Part shown: piece after piece, positions 25,737 to 34,260 of the stretch | Position numbering within the stretch: position 1 is the first letter of the stretch | How the letters are laid out: each line of letters starts with the position of its first letter | Origin: Rufibacter glacialis | GTDB lineage: Bacteria > Bacteroidota > Bacteroidia > Cytophagales > Hymenobacteraceae | Direction of reading: 5' to 3' | Assembly (NCBI RefSeq): GCF_008271745.1 | Contig: NZ_VKKZ01000022.1 | Coordinates: 62,001 to 126,000, forward strand | Length of the DNA: 64,000 bases | The notes under the pieces: model-generated | Told to the model about the DNA's origin: nothing | Database searches by the model: none | The model's input: only the letters and a program-made list of their open reading frames with translations | Program-made: the position numbers and the translations under genes

Positions 25737-28484
25737 ATGCCTCTAATTTTACAGAAAGTGAGAGCCTTATTGTTTTTGCTGGGTGGGCTGATCTTTTTTT
25801 CCTTGGTTTCCATACAAGAAGCGCAGGCTACCCACTTGCGGGCCGGAAACATCTACGTGAAAAGTGATACCACTGCTGCCCGGAATCCCCTTCGGTTCTT
25901 CTTTACCCTTGAAACCTACAGTGTGGCACCACCCCCGTTTGAGGATCTGGAAGCTACCCTCTATTTTGGTGATTGCACCAGCCAACGCGTGCCCAGGGAA
26001 TCAAGGACATTGATAGGTGGTAACCAGAACGGTACCTTCCTGAATATTTATCGGTTTGAACATATCTACTCTGGACCGGGCACCTTCACTGTGACCTTTG
26101 TGGGGGAAAACCGGAATGGCGGGGTAGTCAATATTTCTTCTTCCGTACAGCAGACCTTCTTCTTGCAGAGTACCCTCACCGTAGATCCTTTCTTAGGAAT
26201 CAACAAATCACCTGTGCTTCAATATGATCCGGTAGACGTTGCTGTTCGGAATCAGATTTATATCCATAACCCGGGAGGCTATGACCCTGACGGGGACAGC
26301 CTTTCTTATAAAATGCTGGAGCCAAGGGTCTTTAATGCAAACGATGCCTGTGGTAACCCAACCGGCAGAACCGCACCTGGATACAGAGGATTAGAAAACT
26401 ATTTAGGTAGAGTTGATAATGCTAACAACAGGCCTGCTGGGCTCACCCTGGACCGCAATACCGGCCAGCTGACCTGGAACACTCCCGGGGTGCTGGGTGA
26501 GTTCAACATCGCCTTCGTGGTGGAGGAGTGGCGAAATGGTCGCTTGATTGGCCAGGTGATCCGGGACATGCAGATCTTCGTGCGCGAGGACCCCAACCGC
26601 CCGCCCGTCCTGTTCATCCCCCGCGACACCTGTATCGTGGCGGGTACCCTGCTGCGCGACACCGTCAGGGCCCGTGACCCGGACCGCGATCCGGTCATTA
26701 TCACGGCCATAGGGAGCATGCTGCCCCCGGCCACCTTCCCCAAGTTGAATGACACCACCCATATCTTCAACTGGCAGACCAGCTGCGCCGATGTGCAACG
26801 GACTCCTTACCAGGTCGTGTTTCGGGCAGAGGATGTACCTCCTGCTGGTAGGATAAAACTAGTGGATCTGCGGCCCTGGCGGATAACGGTGGTGGGGCCG
26901 CCGCCGGTATTGGTGAATGCGGTTCCCAAATCTGGCAGCAGCATCCAACTGACTTGGCAGGACTATGTTTGTCCTAATGCCACCACCATGTACATCTACC
27001 GCAAAGAAGGGCCTTCTGACTTTAAACCTGATGCATGTGAGACCGGAATCCCTAAATCAGCGGGCTATACGCTGGTAGGGCAGGTAAGTGCCGGTGTGAC
27101 CACCTTTCTGGACAACAACAACGGCCAGGGGTTGGCACGTAACCGTACCTATTGCTACCGCATCTACGCTGAGTTTCCTCAGCCCAAGGGCGGAAGCAGT
27201 ATTGCCTCTAATGAGATTTGCGCCTCCCTGGAGTCCATTTCCCTGACTAAAGTGAGTGTGACAGAAACCAGTGCTACCACCGGTAAGATGAGGGTAGAGT
27301 GGAGCAAGCCCCGCCCGGCGGTAGTGGCATTGTTCCCTGGTCCGCATACCTACCGCTTGCTGCGGGCCTTGGGTCAAAACAGAGGGGCAACGGCGGCCTT
27401 CACCCCGGTACCAGGGTATACCTTCACCAGTTTGAACGATACCGTGTTCACGGATAACAACCTGAATACGCGAGACACCTCCTATACCTACCGGATAGAA
27501 TTTTATAATTCCGGAAATACCGGTTCACCCACTAGTCTGGTAGATTCCTCCTCGGCCTCCAGCGTACGGTTGAGAGCACAGGCCGCTGGTCCGGCCCTGG
27601 TGCTGAACTGGACCTATAATGTGCCCTGGAACAATGCCAGCACCCCGGAACGGCAGCTCTACCACGTGATCTACCTGGCCCAGAATGGTAGCCGGAATTT
27701 CGTGAAATACGACAGTGTGCAGGCCACCGCCACCTCAGGGACCTACCGAAAAGAGATTCCGTTGCAGCCCGGCCAGGAGTACTGTGTGTTTGTGCAAACC
27801 AAAGGTACCTTCAATAACCCCTTCCTGCCAGATCCTATCCTCAACAACAGCCAGGAGGTGTGCGTCACCAGGCCTTGTATCCCGGTCCTGGAGATTGACC
27901 CGCTAGTCTGTGATGAAAGTTTTGAGCCCGGTCCCGCTCCCTTCACCAACCGGTTGCGGTGGACCCTGCCGACAGGTTGTAGCCCCAATTCCATAGATTT
28001 CTACACCTTATATTATAAAGAGACCGAGGACGGGCCGCTGGTAAAAATTGCCACCATAGACAATACCGGACAAACCGTTTACGAGTACCTCCACCAGAAT
28101 CTGGTATCTTATGCCGGGTGCTACGTGGTGACCGCTACTGGCCTGGATGGGGTAGAAGGGGAGCAGAGCAATGTGGTGTGCAAAGACAATTGTATCGTGT
28201 TCTCGCTGCCTAACATCTTTACCCCTAATGGTGATTTAAAGAACGATGTCTTCACGCCAAAACAGGGAGCTACCTTTATCAGAAAAGCCACGCTGAAGGT
28301 GTTTAACCGCTGGGGGAACAAAGTCTTTGAAGGCAGCGGTGATCCGGCCCTGAACTGGAGCGGCGTTGACAACAGCGGCAAAGCCCTCTCAGAAGGCACC
28401 TACTTCTATCAGGTGGAAGTGGATTTCTATGGCCTGAAGCCAGACGTAAGAACCTTTAAAGGCTGGGTAGAGATTGTAAGATAG
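25737..28484 (+). CDS. Large secreted protein with type-B T9SS (gliding-type) C-terminal domain
   Basis: I start at the ATG at 25737 (915 residues); a TTG nine codons earlier is in frame but lies ahead of the signal peptide (residues 8-31, ending EAQA). After cleavage comes THLRAGNIYVKSD, an opening common in Bacteroidota surface proteins of this kind. The body has beta-sandwich segments, including a cadherin/PKD-like part (about 30-380) and fibronectin type III-like repeats (about 390-790). The last ~90 residues (FSLPNIFTPNGDLKNDVF .. LKVFNRWGNKVFE .. GKALSEGTYFYQVE .. KGWVEIVR) are the CHU_C domain that directs type IX secretion and surface attachment. Role probably adhesion or gliding; substrate unknown. 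It is a single-gene unit ended by a hairpin at 28541. Confidence 0.9.
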   Translation: MPLILQKVRALLFLLGGLIFFSLVSIQEAQATHLRAGNIYVKSDTTAARNPLRFFFTLETYSVAPPPFEDLEATLYFGDCTSQRVPRESRTLIGGNQNGTFLNIYRFEHIYSGPGTFTVTFVGENRNGGVVNISSSVQQTFFLQSTLTVDPFLGINKSPVLQYDPVDVAVRNQIYIHNPGGYDPDGDSLSYKMLEPRVFNANDACGNPTGRTAPGYRGLENYLGRVDNANNRPAGLTLDRNTGQLTWNTPGVLGEFNIAFVVEEWRNGRLIGQVIRDMQIFVREDPNRPPVLFIPRDTCIVAGTLLRDTVRARDPDRDPVIITAIGSMLPPATFPKLNDTTHIFNWQTSCADVQRTPYQVVFRAEDVPPAGRIKLVDLRPWRITVVGPPPVLVNAVPKSGSSIQLTWQDYVCPNATTMYIYRKEGPSDFKPDACETGIPKSAGYTLVGQVSAGVTTFLDNNNGQGLARNRTYCYRIYAEFPQPKGGSSIASNEICASLESISLTKVSVTETSATTGKMRVEWSKPRPAVVALFPGPHTYRLLRALGQNRGATAAFTPVPGYTFTSLNDTVFTDNNLNTRDTSYTYRIEFYNSGNTGSPTSLVDSSSASSVRLRAQAAGPALVLNWTYNVPWNNASTPERQLYHVIYLAQNGSRNFVKYDSVQATATSGTYRKEIPLQPGQEYCVFVQTKGTFNNPFLPDPILNNSQEVCVTRPCIPVLEIDPLVCDESFEPGPAPFTNRLRWTLPTGCSPNSIDFYTLYYKETEDGPLVKIATIDNTGQTVYEYLHQNLVSYAGCYVVTATGLDGVEGEQSNVVCKDNCIVFSLPNIFTPNGDLKNDVFTPKQGATFIRKATLKVFNRWGNKVFEGSGDPALNWSGVDNSGKALSEGTYFYQVEVDFYGLKPDVRTFKGWVEIVR

Positions 28485-28540
28485 AGCCCAGTTGCTGGCG
28501 AGGACGTTGCCCCTGGTGCTCCTCCTTGCCATAACATGTT

Positions 28541-28602
28541 GAGAAAAGCCCGTTCCTGGGAGAGAAGAGATGGTACCTCTTTTCCTCCAGAACGGGCTTT
28601 TC
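28541..28602 (+). terminator. Terminator-like hairpin after T9SS surface protein gene
   Basis: The arms GAAAAGCCCGTTC (from 28543) and GAACGGGCTTTTC (ending 28602) pair perfectly around a ~35-nt centre that itself contains GGTACC. It follows the stop codon by about 57 bp. Confidence 0.7.
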
Positions 28603-28760
28603 AATTTCCCTGGTTCCCTTACAGATTGAAAGGAAATGCGTATTGGATGTTCCCGCTTTACCCATAAGGATCCAAAGTGGCCTTTAAGCTGGAACCTATG
28701 ATGGAAGTACTGCTTCCCACTGGCTTAGATAAATAGCTTGGGCAGTTTAGGGCCTGTTTT

Positions 28761-29069
28761 TTAGAAATCCTTCAAGAAGCAGGTTGCATAGCCTCTTAGC
28801 CAGCGCCGTTTTCCCAAGTATTGACTTCTAATGCGGGAGGCCCCAATTGATCTTTCATGAATTCGGCCTTCTTTTCCCAAAACTACTTCAAAACATTGAC
28901 TCAGTTGGTCAGGCTCCTGGAGAGCCTGGATCTTCTCAATAGAATCCTTGGGAGAGGTAAGGAACTTAGAAAAAGGCAAATTAGTCAAGAGCAGGAAGTA
29001 GAAGAAGACTGATAATAGGGGCTTAGGTTTTTGCCAAAAACGCAATGTCTGTGCAAACATTACCATCAT
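28761..29069 (-). CDS. Doubtful 102-residue ORF in an otherwise gene-poor stretch
   Basis: The stretch 28603-29503 holds no gene I can recognise. The longest frame is this minus-strand ORF, with a hydrophobic segment (residues 18-33) and a basic C-terminus. An AGGTGG sequence precedes its ATG, but the protein resembles nothing I know and has no clear promoter. A second frame (29023-29208, minus) abuts it in another register, so the pair could be a decayed, frameshifted gene, for example a transposase remnant; I cannot support that by any motif. Codon use looks unlike the neighbours. Treat as hypothetical. Confidence 0.2.
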   Translation of the reverse strand: MMVMFAQTLRFWQKPKPLLSVFFYFLLLTNLPFSKFLTSPKDSIEKIQALQEPDQLSQCFEVVLGKEGRIHERSIGASRIRSQYLGKRRWLRGYATCFLKDF

Positions 29070-29394
29070 CCACCTGCTTTGGTTTCAGCTGGAGTTGCCA
29101 ATGATAAGCCCTTGCTTTTCCTTCGTTTCTTTGAACTGTTTGCCAAGACGTTTCCTGTATCCAAAGGCTACAAGATTGGCTTTGAATAGTACCGCCTTGT
29201 TGCAGCAATAAGGCAAACGAGCGAGCTGGCCTAAAAATGGAAGAAGAAAAAAATAATTACAGAATTTTTATTTTAAACCTAGTATGAAAAGAAATAATTG
29301 ATTAAATTTCAATAGAAAGACCAAGGATTGGATAATATCTAATCAGGTTGTCATGAGTATTCAAGGTGTTTTTCCACCTCTTTTTTATATAGGA

Positions 29395-29414
29395 TTGTGC
29401 AATCGATAGCACAA
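29395..29414. promoter_or_regulatory. Inverted repeat upstream of GntR-type regulator gene
   Basis: TTGTGC (29395-29400) and GCACAA (29409-29414) form a perfect 6-bp inverted repeat around an 8-nt centre AATCGATA, itself nearly symmetric. The size and symmetry suit a dimeric winged-helix regulator, and it lies about 110 bp upstream of the probable promoter of the regulator gene. Whether it is its own operator is not shown. Confidence 0.35.
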
Positions 29415-29503
29415 GTACCAATCGGACTGTGGAGAAGTTGGCGGAAGGAAGAAGTAGTAAGTAGCATCTAAGGAGGGTAGGGAGGTAAACGGAAATTACA
29501 ATT

Positions 29504-29534
29504 TTTGCAAAACCTCAAATGGCCTCTAGTTTAG
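29504..29534 (+). promoter_or_regulatory. Putative promoter of GntR-type regulator
   Basis: TTTG (29504-29507), 19 nt spacing, then TAGTTTAG (29527-29534), seven of eight matches counting free positions in TAnnTTTG. The predicted leader to the ATG at 29587 is about 45 nt. No CAGGATA tandem box is present here, unlike the PUL promoters. Confidence 0.55.
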
Positions 29535-29586
29535 TTTTCTTTGAATAAGTTGTTTAAATATTGATATCCCCTTTTTAATTAACTCT

Positions 29587-30603
29587 ATGGAACTTCTAGA
29601 CAGAATAGATTCTACATCAGCCATCCCCAAGTACTTACAGGTGGTCAATGCGGTAATTCAGGATATAGAGGCCGGTGTATTGAAACGTGGTGAGCGTGTT
29701 CCGTCCATCAACGAGACCAGTGAGATGTACTACCTTTCCAGAGACACCATTGAGAAAGCGTACAGGATTCTGCGTAAGAAAGGCGTGATCAGCTCAGTCA
29801 AAGGCAAAGGCTGTTATATCAGCAATAGCTTCGCCGCCAGCAAAATAAGGGTGCTGTTGCTGTTCAATAAGCTGAGTGCTTATAAAAAAGCCATCTACTA
29901 TTCCATGCTCAAGGTATTAGGGGAAGACGCGGTGGTAGATCTGCACATCCACCATTATGACGGTAAAATCTGCGGGAACCTAATCCAGGAGAATATCGGC
30001 AAGTATGACTACTATGTGGTCATGCCCCATATCTCCTCCGGCTTGGAGGAATTCACCCAGGCCCTGAACAAAATACCCGAAGACAAGCTGATTCTCCTGG
30101 ATAAGAACGTAGAGACGTTTCATGGGAATTGTGGGGCCGTTTTCCAGGATTTTGAACGGGACATCAGAAGAGCCTTGCACTCTGGGGAAGACCTGTTGAG
30201 TAAGTATAATAAGTTTGTGCTGGTGTACCCACGGGAGATTTCCTACCCCATAGAGATTGTCAAAGGTTTTCGGCAATTCTGCCGGGAAATGTCTATGGAG
30301 CATGCCGTCATAGGCTGCGTGCTGCAGGAACCCTTGGTTCCCGGAACGGCCTTCCTTGTCCTGGAAGAGTCAGACCTGGCCAACCTGATCACCCAAACCC
30401 GGGCCAACCATTTGCAATTAGGAAAAGACATTGGCCTGATCTCCTATAATGATACCCCCTTGAAAAAGATCCTGGATGCCGGCATCACGGTAGTTTCCAC
30501 AGACCATGAATTGATGGGGGAAACGGCAGGGTTTATGATCAAGCAGAAGTTGAGAGAGAAAATCCATAATCCCTTTATGCTTGTTCGAAGAAATTCGCTC
30601 TAA
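29587..30603 (+). CDS. GntR-type transcriptional regulator with LacI-like sensor domain
   Basis: The 338-residue protein has an N-terminal GntR winged helix-turn-helix (residues 10-80: IPKYLQVVNAVIQDIEAG .. RVPSINETSEMYYLSRDTIEKAYRILRKKGVISSVKGKGCYI) and a C-terminal domain (about 88-330) like a periplasmic sugar-binding protein/LacI effector domain (IRVLLLFNKLSAYKKAIYYSM .. YYVVMPHI .. ILLDKN .. IGLISYNDTPLKKIL .. GITVVSTDHELMGETAGFMI). This AraR-like arrangement is common beside Bacteroidota sugar loci and senses a mono- or disaccharide. It sits at the left border of the PUL, is transcribed toward it, and is followed by a terminator-like hairpin, so it is a candidate regulator of the locus. 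Its ligand cannot be deduced. Confidence 0.88.
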   Translation: MELLDRIDSTSAIPKYLQVVNAVIQDIEAGVLKRGERVPSINETSEMYYLSRDTIEKAYRILRKKGVISSVKGKGCYISNSFAASKIRVLLLFNKLSAYKKAIYYSMLKVLGEDAVVDLHIHHYDGKICGNLIQENIGKYDYYVVMPHISSGLEEFTQALNKIPEDKLILLDKNVETFHGNCGAVFQDFERDIRRALHSGEDLLSKYNKFVLVYPREISYPIEIVKGFRQFCREMSMEHAVIGCVLQEPLVPGTAFLVLEESDLANLITQTRANHLQLGKDIGLISYNDTPLKKILDAGITVVSTDHELMGETAGFMIKQKLREKIHNPFMLVRRNSL

Positions 30604-30629
30604 TTATAAAATAGAACTTTAAAATTTTT

Positions 30630-30667
30630 AACCCTGGCTTTTCTTAAGAAGAGGCAGGGTTTTTTTA
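30630..30667 (+). terminator. Terminator after GntR-type regulator
   Basis: AACCCTG and CAGGGTT pair around a purine/pyrimidine centre that itself pairs (CTTTTCTTAAGAAGAGG region) and are followed by seven T residues, 27 bp after the regulator stop codon. Confidence 0.8.
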
Positions 30668-30800
30668 TGCGTTTGATTCAGGTAATCCATGTTTTGTTCA
30701 GCTACAAATTTGCTGAGCCTTGCCTATTGGCAATTTAGAAGATTGGCTCAAAGTTGTTTTCAATAGCAATACCTAGAAGATAAATTTTGCTAGCTGTTAA

Positions 30801-30845
30801 CAGGATACAACAGGATAGAAAGAAGTAAGTGATGATCTAGTTTTG
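30801..30845 (+). promoter_or_regulatory. Tandem CAGGATA box and promoter of susC-1 (site A)
   Basis: CAGGATA (30801-30807) and CAGGATA (30811-30817) repeat with a 10-bp period. Exactly 20 nt later TAGTTTTG (30838-30845) matches TAnnTTTG perfectly. The predicted leader to the susC ATG is about 200 nt. This is the best copy of the motif shared by six PUL promoters. Nothing else is apparent in 30668-31052. Confidence 0.75.
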
Positions 30846-31052
30846 GTAAAAGGCTGGAAGAAGGAATAAGGTTCTTGAGTTCTCTAGGAATCTAGTTTCC
30901 ATCATTATTTCTAGTGTAGCATTTTGTTAATATTTAAAGAAGATACCAGCGGTCAATATTTGATACAGGGTCTTTGGGGTATATCTCCTACCTATTCATG
31001 GCAGGTGAGGTTTTCTAAACAGAATAGTGTTTTACATATTTAAAGATAAAGT

Positions 31053-34000
31053 ATGACTAAGTTTTTACCAAAGCAAAGTAGGCTATGGCGGCTTAATTGC
31101 TTCCTCGCATGTATTCCTTTGAGTATGGTAGGTGTTGTAGTTCCGTATAAGGCTACATCTCATCCATTTGCAGACAATAACTATGCTTTTCAGTGGACAC
31201 TTTCTGGAAAAGTTGTTTCTAGTACTGGAGATCCTTTACCAGGAGTTACTGTTTTACTGAAAGGCTCTACCACTGCTTCTTCTACCGGGGTAGATGGGAG
31301 CTTTACTATCGCTGTTCCAGAAGCCCCAGGAACCCTGGTTTTCTCTTATATAGGATTTACCTCCCAGGAAAAGGCCTTCACCGGGCCAGCAACTTTAAAT
31401 ATCACTTTGTCTGATGATGCCAAAGCCTTAGAAGAAGTAGTGGTAGTAGGTTATGGCACCCAGAAAAGAGCCGATGTAACTGGGGCTATTGCCACCATGA
31501 ATGCTGAAAAGCTAAATGAGCGCCCTTTGGCCAGGGTGGACCAAGCATTAGTAGGCCAAATGGCCGGCGTAAGGGTTCAACAAACCAGTGGAGTGCCTGG
31601 CAGAGGTTTTAGTATCCAGGTTAGAGGAACAGGATCAATTTCGGCCAACAATGAGCCTCTTTATGTGATTGATGGTTTCCCGTTAGCGGTTCAGCCGCAA
31701 AATTCTGGCGGGGGTTATTCCAGTGGCAACCCCTTAGATAATATCAATCCCAATGATATAGAGTCCATCCAAGTATTAAAAGATGCGGCTGCTTCGGCTA
31801 TCTACGGCTCCAGGGCATCAAACGGAGTGGTACTGATCACCACAAAAAGAGGGAAAACGGGTAAAGCCAAGATAAACCTGAATGTTTATGGAGGTGTTAG
31901 TGAAGTGGTTAAAAAGCTTGATGTGCTTAACGGGGAAGAATGGATTGATAGGGCGATTGAAAGCATTAATTACAACTGGGTGCGTTCCGGTACAGGCAGA
32001 ACAGCCAATCAAACTACAGAAGAAAGGCGAGTACTACTAAAGCTGCCTGCCGGGTCAGTAAACCGCAACTTCATGATTGATGACAGATGGCTACAGGAAG
32101 GATACCCTGGCTTGAAGTTTATTGATTGGCAGGATGAATTATTCCGCCAAGGTAATGTGAAAAACTACCAGCTTTCTGCCAGTGGAGGCACAGATGCAGT
32201 CAATTACTTTGTTTCTGGTGATTACTTAAATCAGCAGGGAGTGGCCATTGGCCTGGGGTATGAGAGATACTCTGCGCGAGCCAATGTGGAGGTAAAAGCC
32301 AATGACAAATTAACTTTAGGTCTAAATCTTTCTCCTTCTTATGCGGTTACAAATGACCCTGGGGTGGAGGGTAAAGACCAGTTAATGCACTTATCGGTTT
32401 CTATGCCCCCGGTAGTGGAGGAAAGTGCAGGTCTGCAAACAGGTGTTGCTCCTTTTAACGTGTACACCTGGGGACCTGCCAGGGTAAGTCCGGTTGCGGT
32501 TGCCAGAGAAGCCATAGGGGAAAATAAAGTTTTCAGAACGCTGGCTACCATTTTCGGACAGTATAAAATCCTGGAAGGGCTTAATTTTAGGACTACGTTT
32601 AACTTAGACCATGCTGATGCAACAACCAAAAACTGGTTACCCGCTAAGTTAGCCATCAACAGAAACACCACAGGGAGTCTGTTAGGCTATCGTAGACAAA
32701 CCTTCGTAAATGAAAATACCTTAGACTATAATAGAACCTTTGCCAAGATGCATAATATTTCTGCACTAGGTGGGATTTCTTATAGCAACTACAAATTCGA
32801 CAGCTGGCGACTTAGCGGGGCAGGGTATACTTCCAATGAGATTCCAACCTTAAATCAAGCTACCTCCTTTTCAGGCACCAGTGCTGAAACTCGGAATGTT
32901 CTGTTCTCCTACTTTGGTCGGGTGCAGTATAACTACAATGACCGTTACCTGCTTTCGGCCTCTATCCGGAGAGACGGTTCTTCAAGATTCGGAGATGAAA
33001 CACAGTGGGGCGTTTTCCCATCTGCTTCTATTGGCTGGAGGGTTTCTCAGGAGAGGTTTATGCAGAATATACCAGTTATCAATGATCTGAAGTTAAGGGC
33101 AAGCTGGGGTATTGCCGGTAACAACGGGGTTGGTGATTATGATGATATCTCCCGCTTACGGGTAGCTAATTACTCTTTCGGATCAGGTTTGGCGAACGGG
33201 CAGGTTCCACAAAACTTTCCTAACCCAAGGTTAAGTTGGGAGGAATCAGAGACCATAGATGTTGGTTTTGATTTGGGCCTGCTCTCAAACCGCGTATTCA
33301 CCTCATTTGACTTTTATGTTAAAACAAACAGAGACCTTCTGTTGAATATTCCGGTTCCTACGGCTTCCGGATTTACCACCGCGCTCACGAACATTGGGAA
33401 AGTAGTCAACAGAGGCTGGGAATTAGAGCTTACCACCCGCAACCTGACGGGTTTGTTTGAGTGGAATACAAACCTGAATTTCAGCCACAACCAGAATGAA
33501 GTAAGGCAGCTTGGTCCTAACAATACCCCCATTGCAGGCGGAGATTGGGACATAAACCATAACTTATTAATGGTTGGTCAGCCGATGTACAGCTTGTGGT
33601 TGGTACAGCAAGTGGGCCTGTTGTCAGCCCAAGACATAGCTGCTGGCTACCCCATGTATGGCAAGCAAGAGCCAGGAGATCCTAAGTACCTAGATGCCAA
33701 CAAAGACGGCAAAATAGATGCAGGTGACCGTGTGTTATCTGGCCATCCTAATCCAGATTATGTGTGGGGTATCAACAATTCCTTTAGTTACAAAGGGTTT
33801 GATCTAAGTGTTCTGGTGCAAGGCCAGTGGGGCGGAAAAATCTACTCTACCTTTGGGCGTGCGGTAAACAGAACGGGTATGGACTTTATAGACAATACCT
33901 TGGGGATGTACCGCAACAGATGGAGGTCGCCCGAAGACCCTGGCGACGGGGAGACCCACAAAGCCCCATCCAGCTTTGGCCGGATCAAGAACACAGATTG

Positions 34001-34238
34001 GTTATACCCTTCTGATTATTGGCGGGTAAGAAACATCACCTTGGGCTATAACCTTGGAGGGCTTATGAAAAGCAAATTCATCAGCGGTGCCAGAGTGTAT
34101 GTAACTGCTGAAAACTGGTTTGGGGATGATAAGTACACCGGAGGTTTCAACCCAGAAGCTGTGAACAATGGAGGTGATGATTATGGCGCTTTCCCATTAT
34201 CTAAGTCCATGATAGTTGGATTGAACCTCACCTTTTAA
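31053..34238 (+). CDS. SusC-family TonB-linked outer-membrane transporter, copy 1
   Basis: The 1061-residue protein has an N-terminal export signal (about 1-40), a CarboxypepD_reg-like domain (about 50-125, LSGKVVSSTGDPLPGVTVLL), the SusC-specific EEVVVVGYGTQKRADVTGA TonB-interaction region (about 128-147), a plug (about 150-265, with VQVRGTGS-like VRGTGSISANNEPLYVIDG and IQVLKDAAASAIYGSRASNGVVLI) and a C-terminal barrel ending MIVGLNLTF. SusC proteins import oligosaccharides captured by the SusD lipoprotein, here encoded 22 bp downstream. It is the first structural gene of the PUL. The base composition of this gene and its partner is visibly more AT-rich than the dcw genes. Confidence 0.95.
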   Translation: MTKFLPKQSRLWRLNCFLACIPLSMVGVVVPYKATSHPFADNNYAFQWTLSGKVVSSTGDPLPGVTVLLKGSTTASSTGVDGSFTIAVPEAPGTLVFSYIGFTSQEKAFTGPATLNITLSDDAKALEEVVVVGYGTQKRADVTGAIATMNAEKLNERPLARVDQALVGQMAGVRVQQTSGVPGRGFSIQVRGTGSISANNEPLYVIDGFPLAVQPQNSGGGYSSGNPLDNINPNDIESIQVLKDAAASAIYGSRASNGVVLITTKRGKTGKAKINLNVYGGVSEVVKKLDVLNGEEWIDRAIESINYNWVRSGTGRTANQTTEERRVLLKLPAGSVNRNFMIDDRWLQEGYPGLKFIDWQDELFRQGNVKNYQLSASGGTDAVNYFVSGDYLNQQGVAIGLGYERYSARANVEVKANDKLTLGLNLSPSYAVTNDPGVEGKDQLMHLSVSMPPVVEESAGLQTGVAPFNVYTWGPARVSPVAVAREAIGENKVFRTLATIFGQYKILEGLNFRTTFNLDHADATTKNWLPAKLAINRNTTGSLLGYRRQTFVNENTLDYNRTFAKMHNISALGGISYSNYKFDSWRLSGAGYTSNEIPTLNQATSFSGTSAETRNVLFSYFGRVQYNYNDRYLLSASIRRDGSSRFGDETQWGVFPSASIGWRVSQERFMQNIPVINDLKLRASWGIAGNNGVGDYDDISRLRVANYSFGSGLANGQVPQNFPNPRLSWEESETIDVGFDLGLLSNRVFTSFDFYVKTNRDLLLNIPVPTASGFTTALTNIGKVVNRGWELELTTRNLTGLFEWNTNLNFSHNQNEVRQLGPNNTPIAGGDWDINHNLLMVGQPMYSLWLVQQVGLLSAQDIAAGYPMYGKQEPGDPKYLDANKDGKIDAGDRVLSGHPNPDYVWGINNSFSYKGFDLSVLVQGQWGGKIYSTFGRAVNRTGMDFIDNTLGMYRNRWRSPEDPGDGETHKAPSSFGRIKNTDWLYPSDYWRVRNITLGYNLGGLMKSKFISGARVYVTAENWFGDDKYTGGFNPEAVNNGGDDYGAFPLSKSMIVGLNLTF

Positions 34239-34260
34239 CTACCCTTAAAAGACCAGAATC

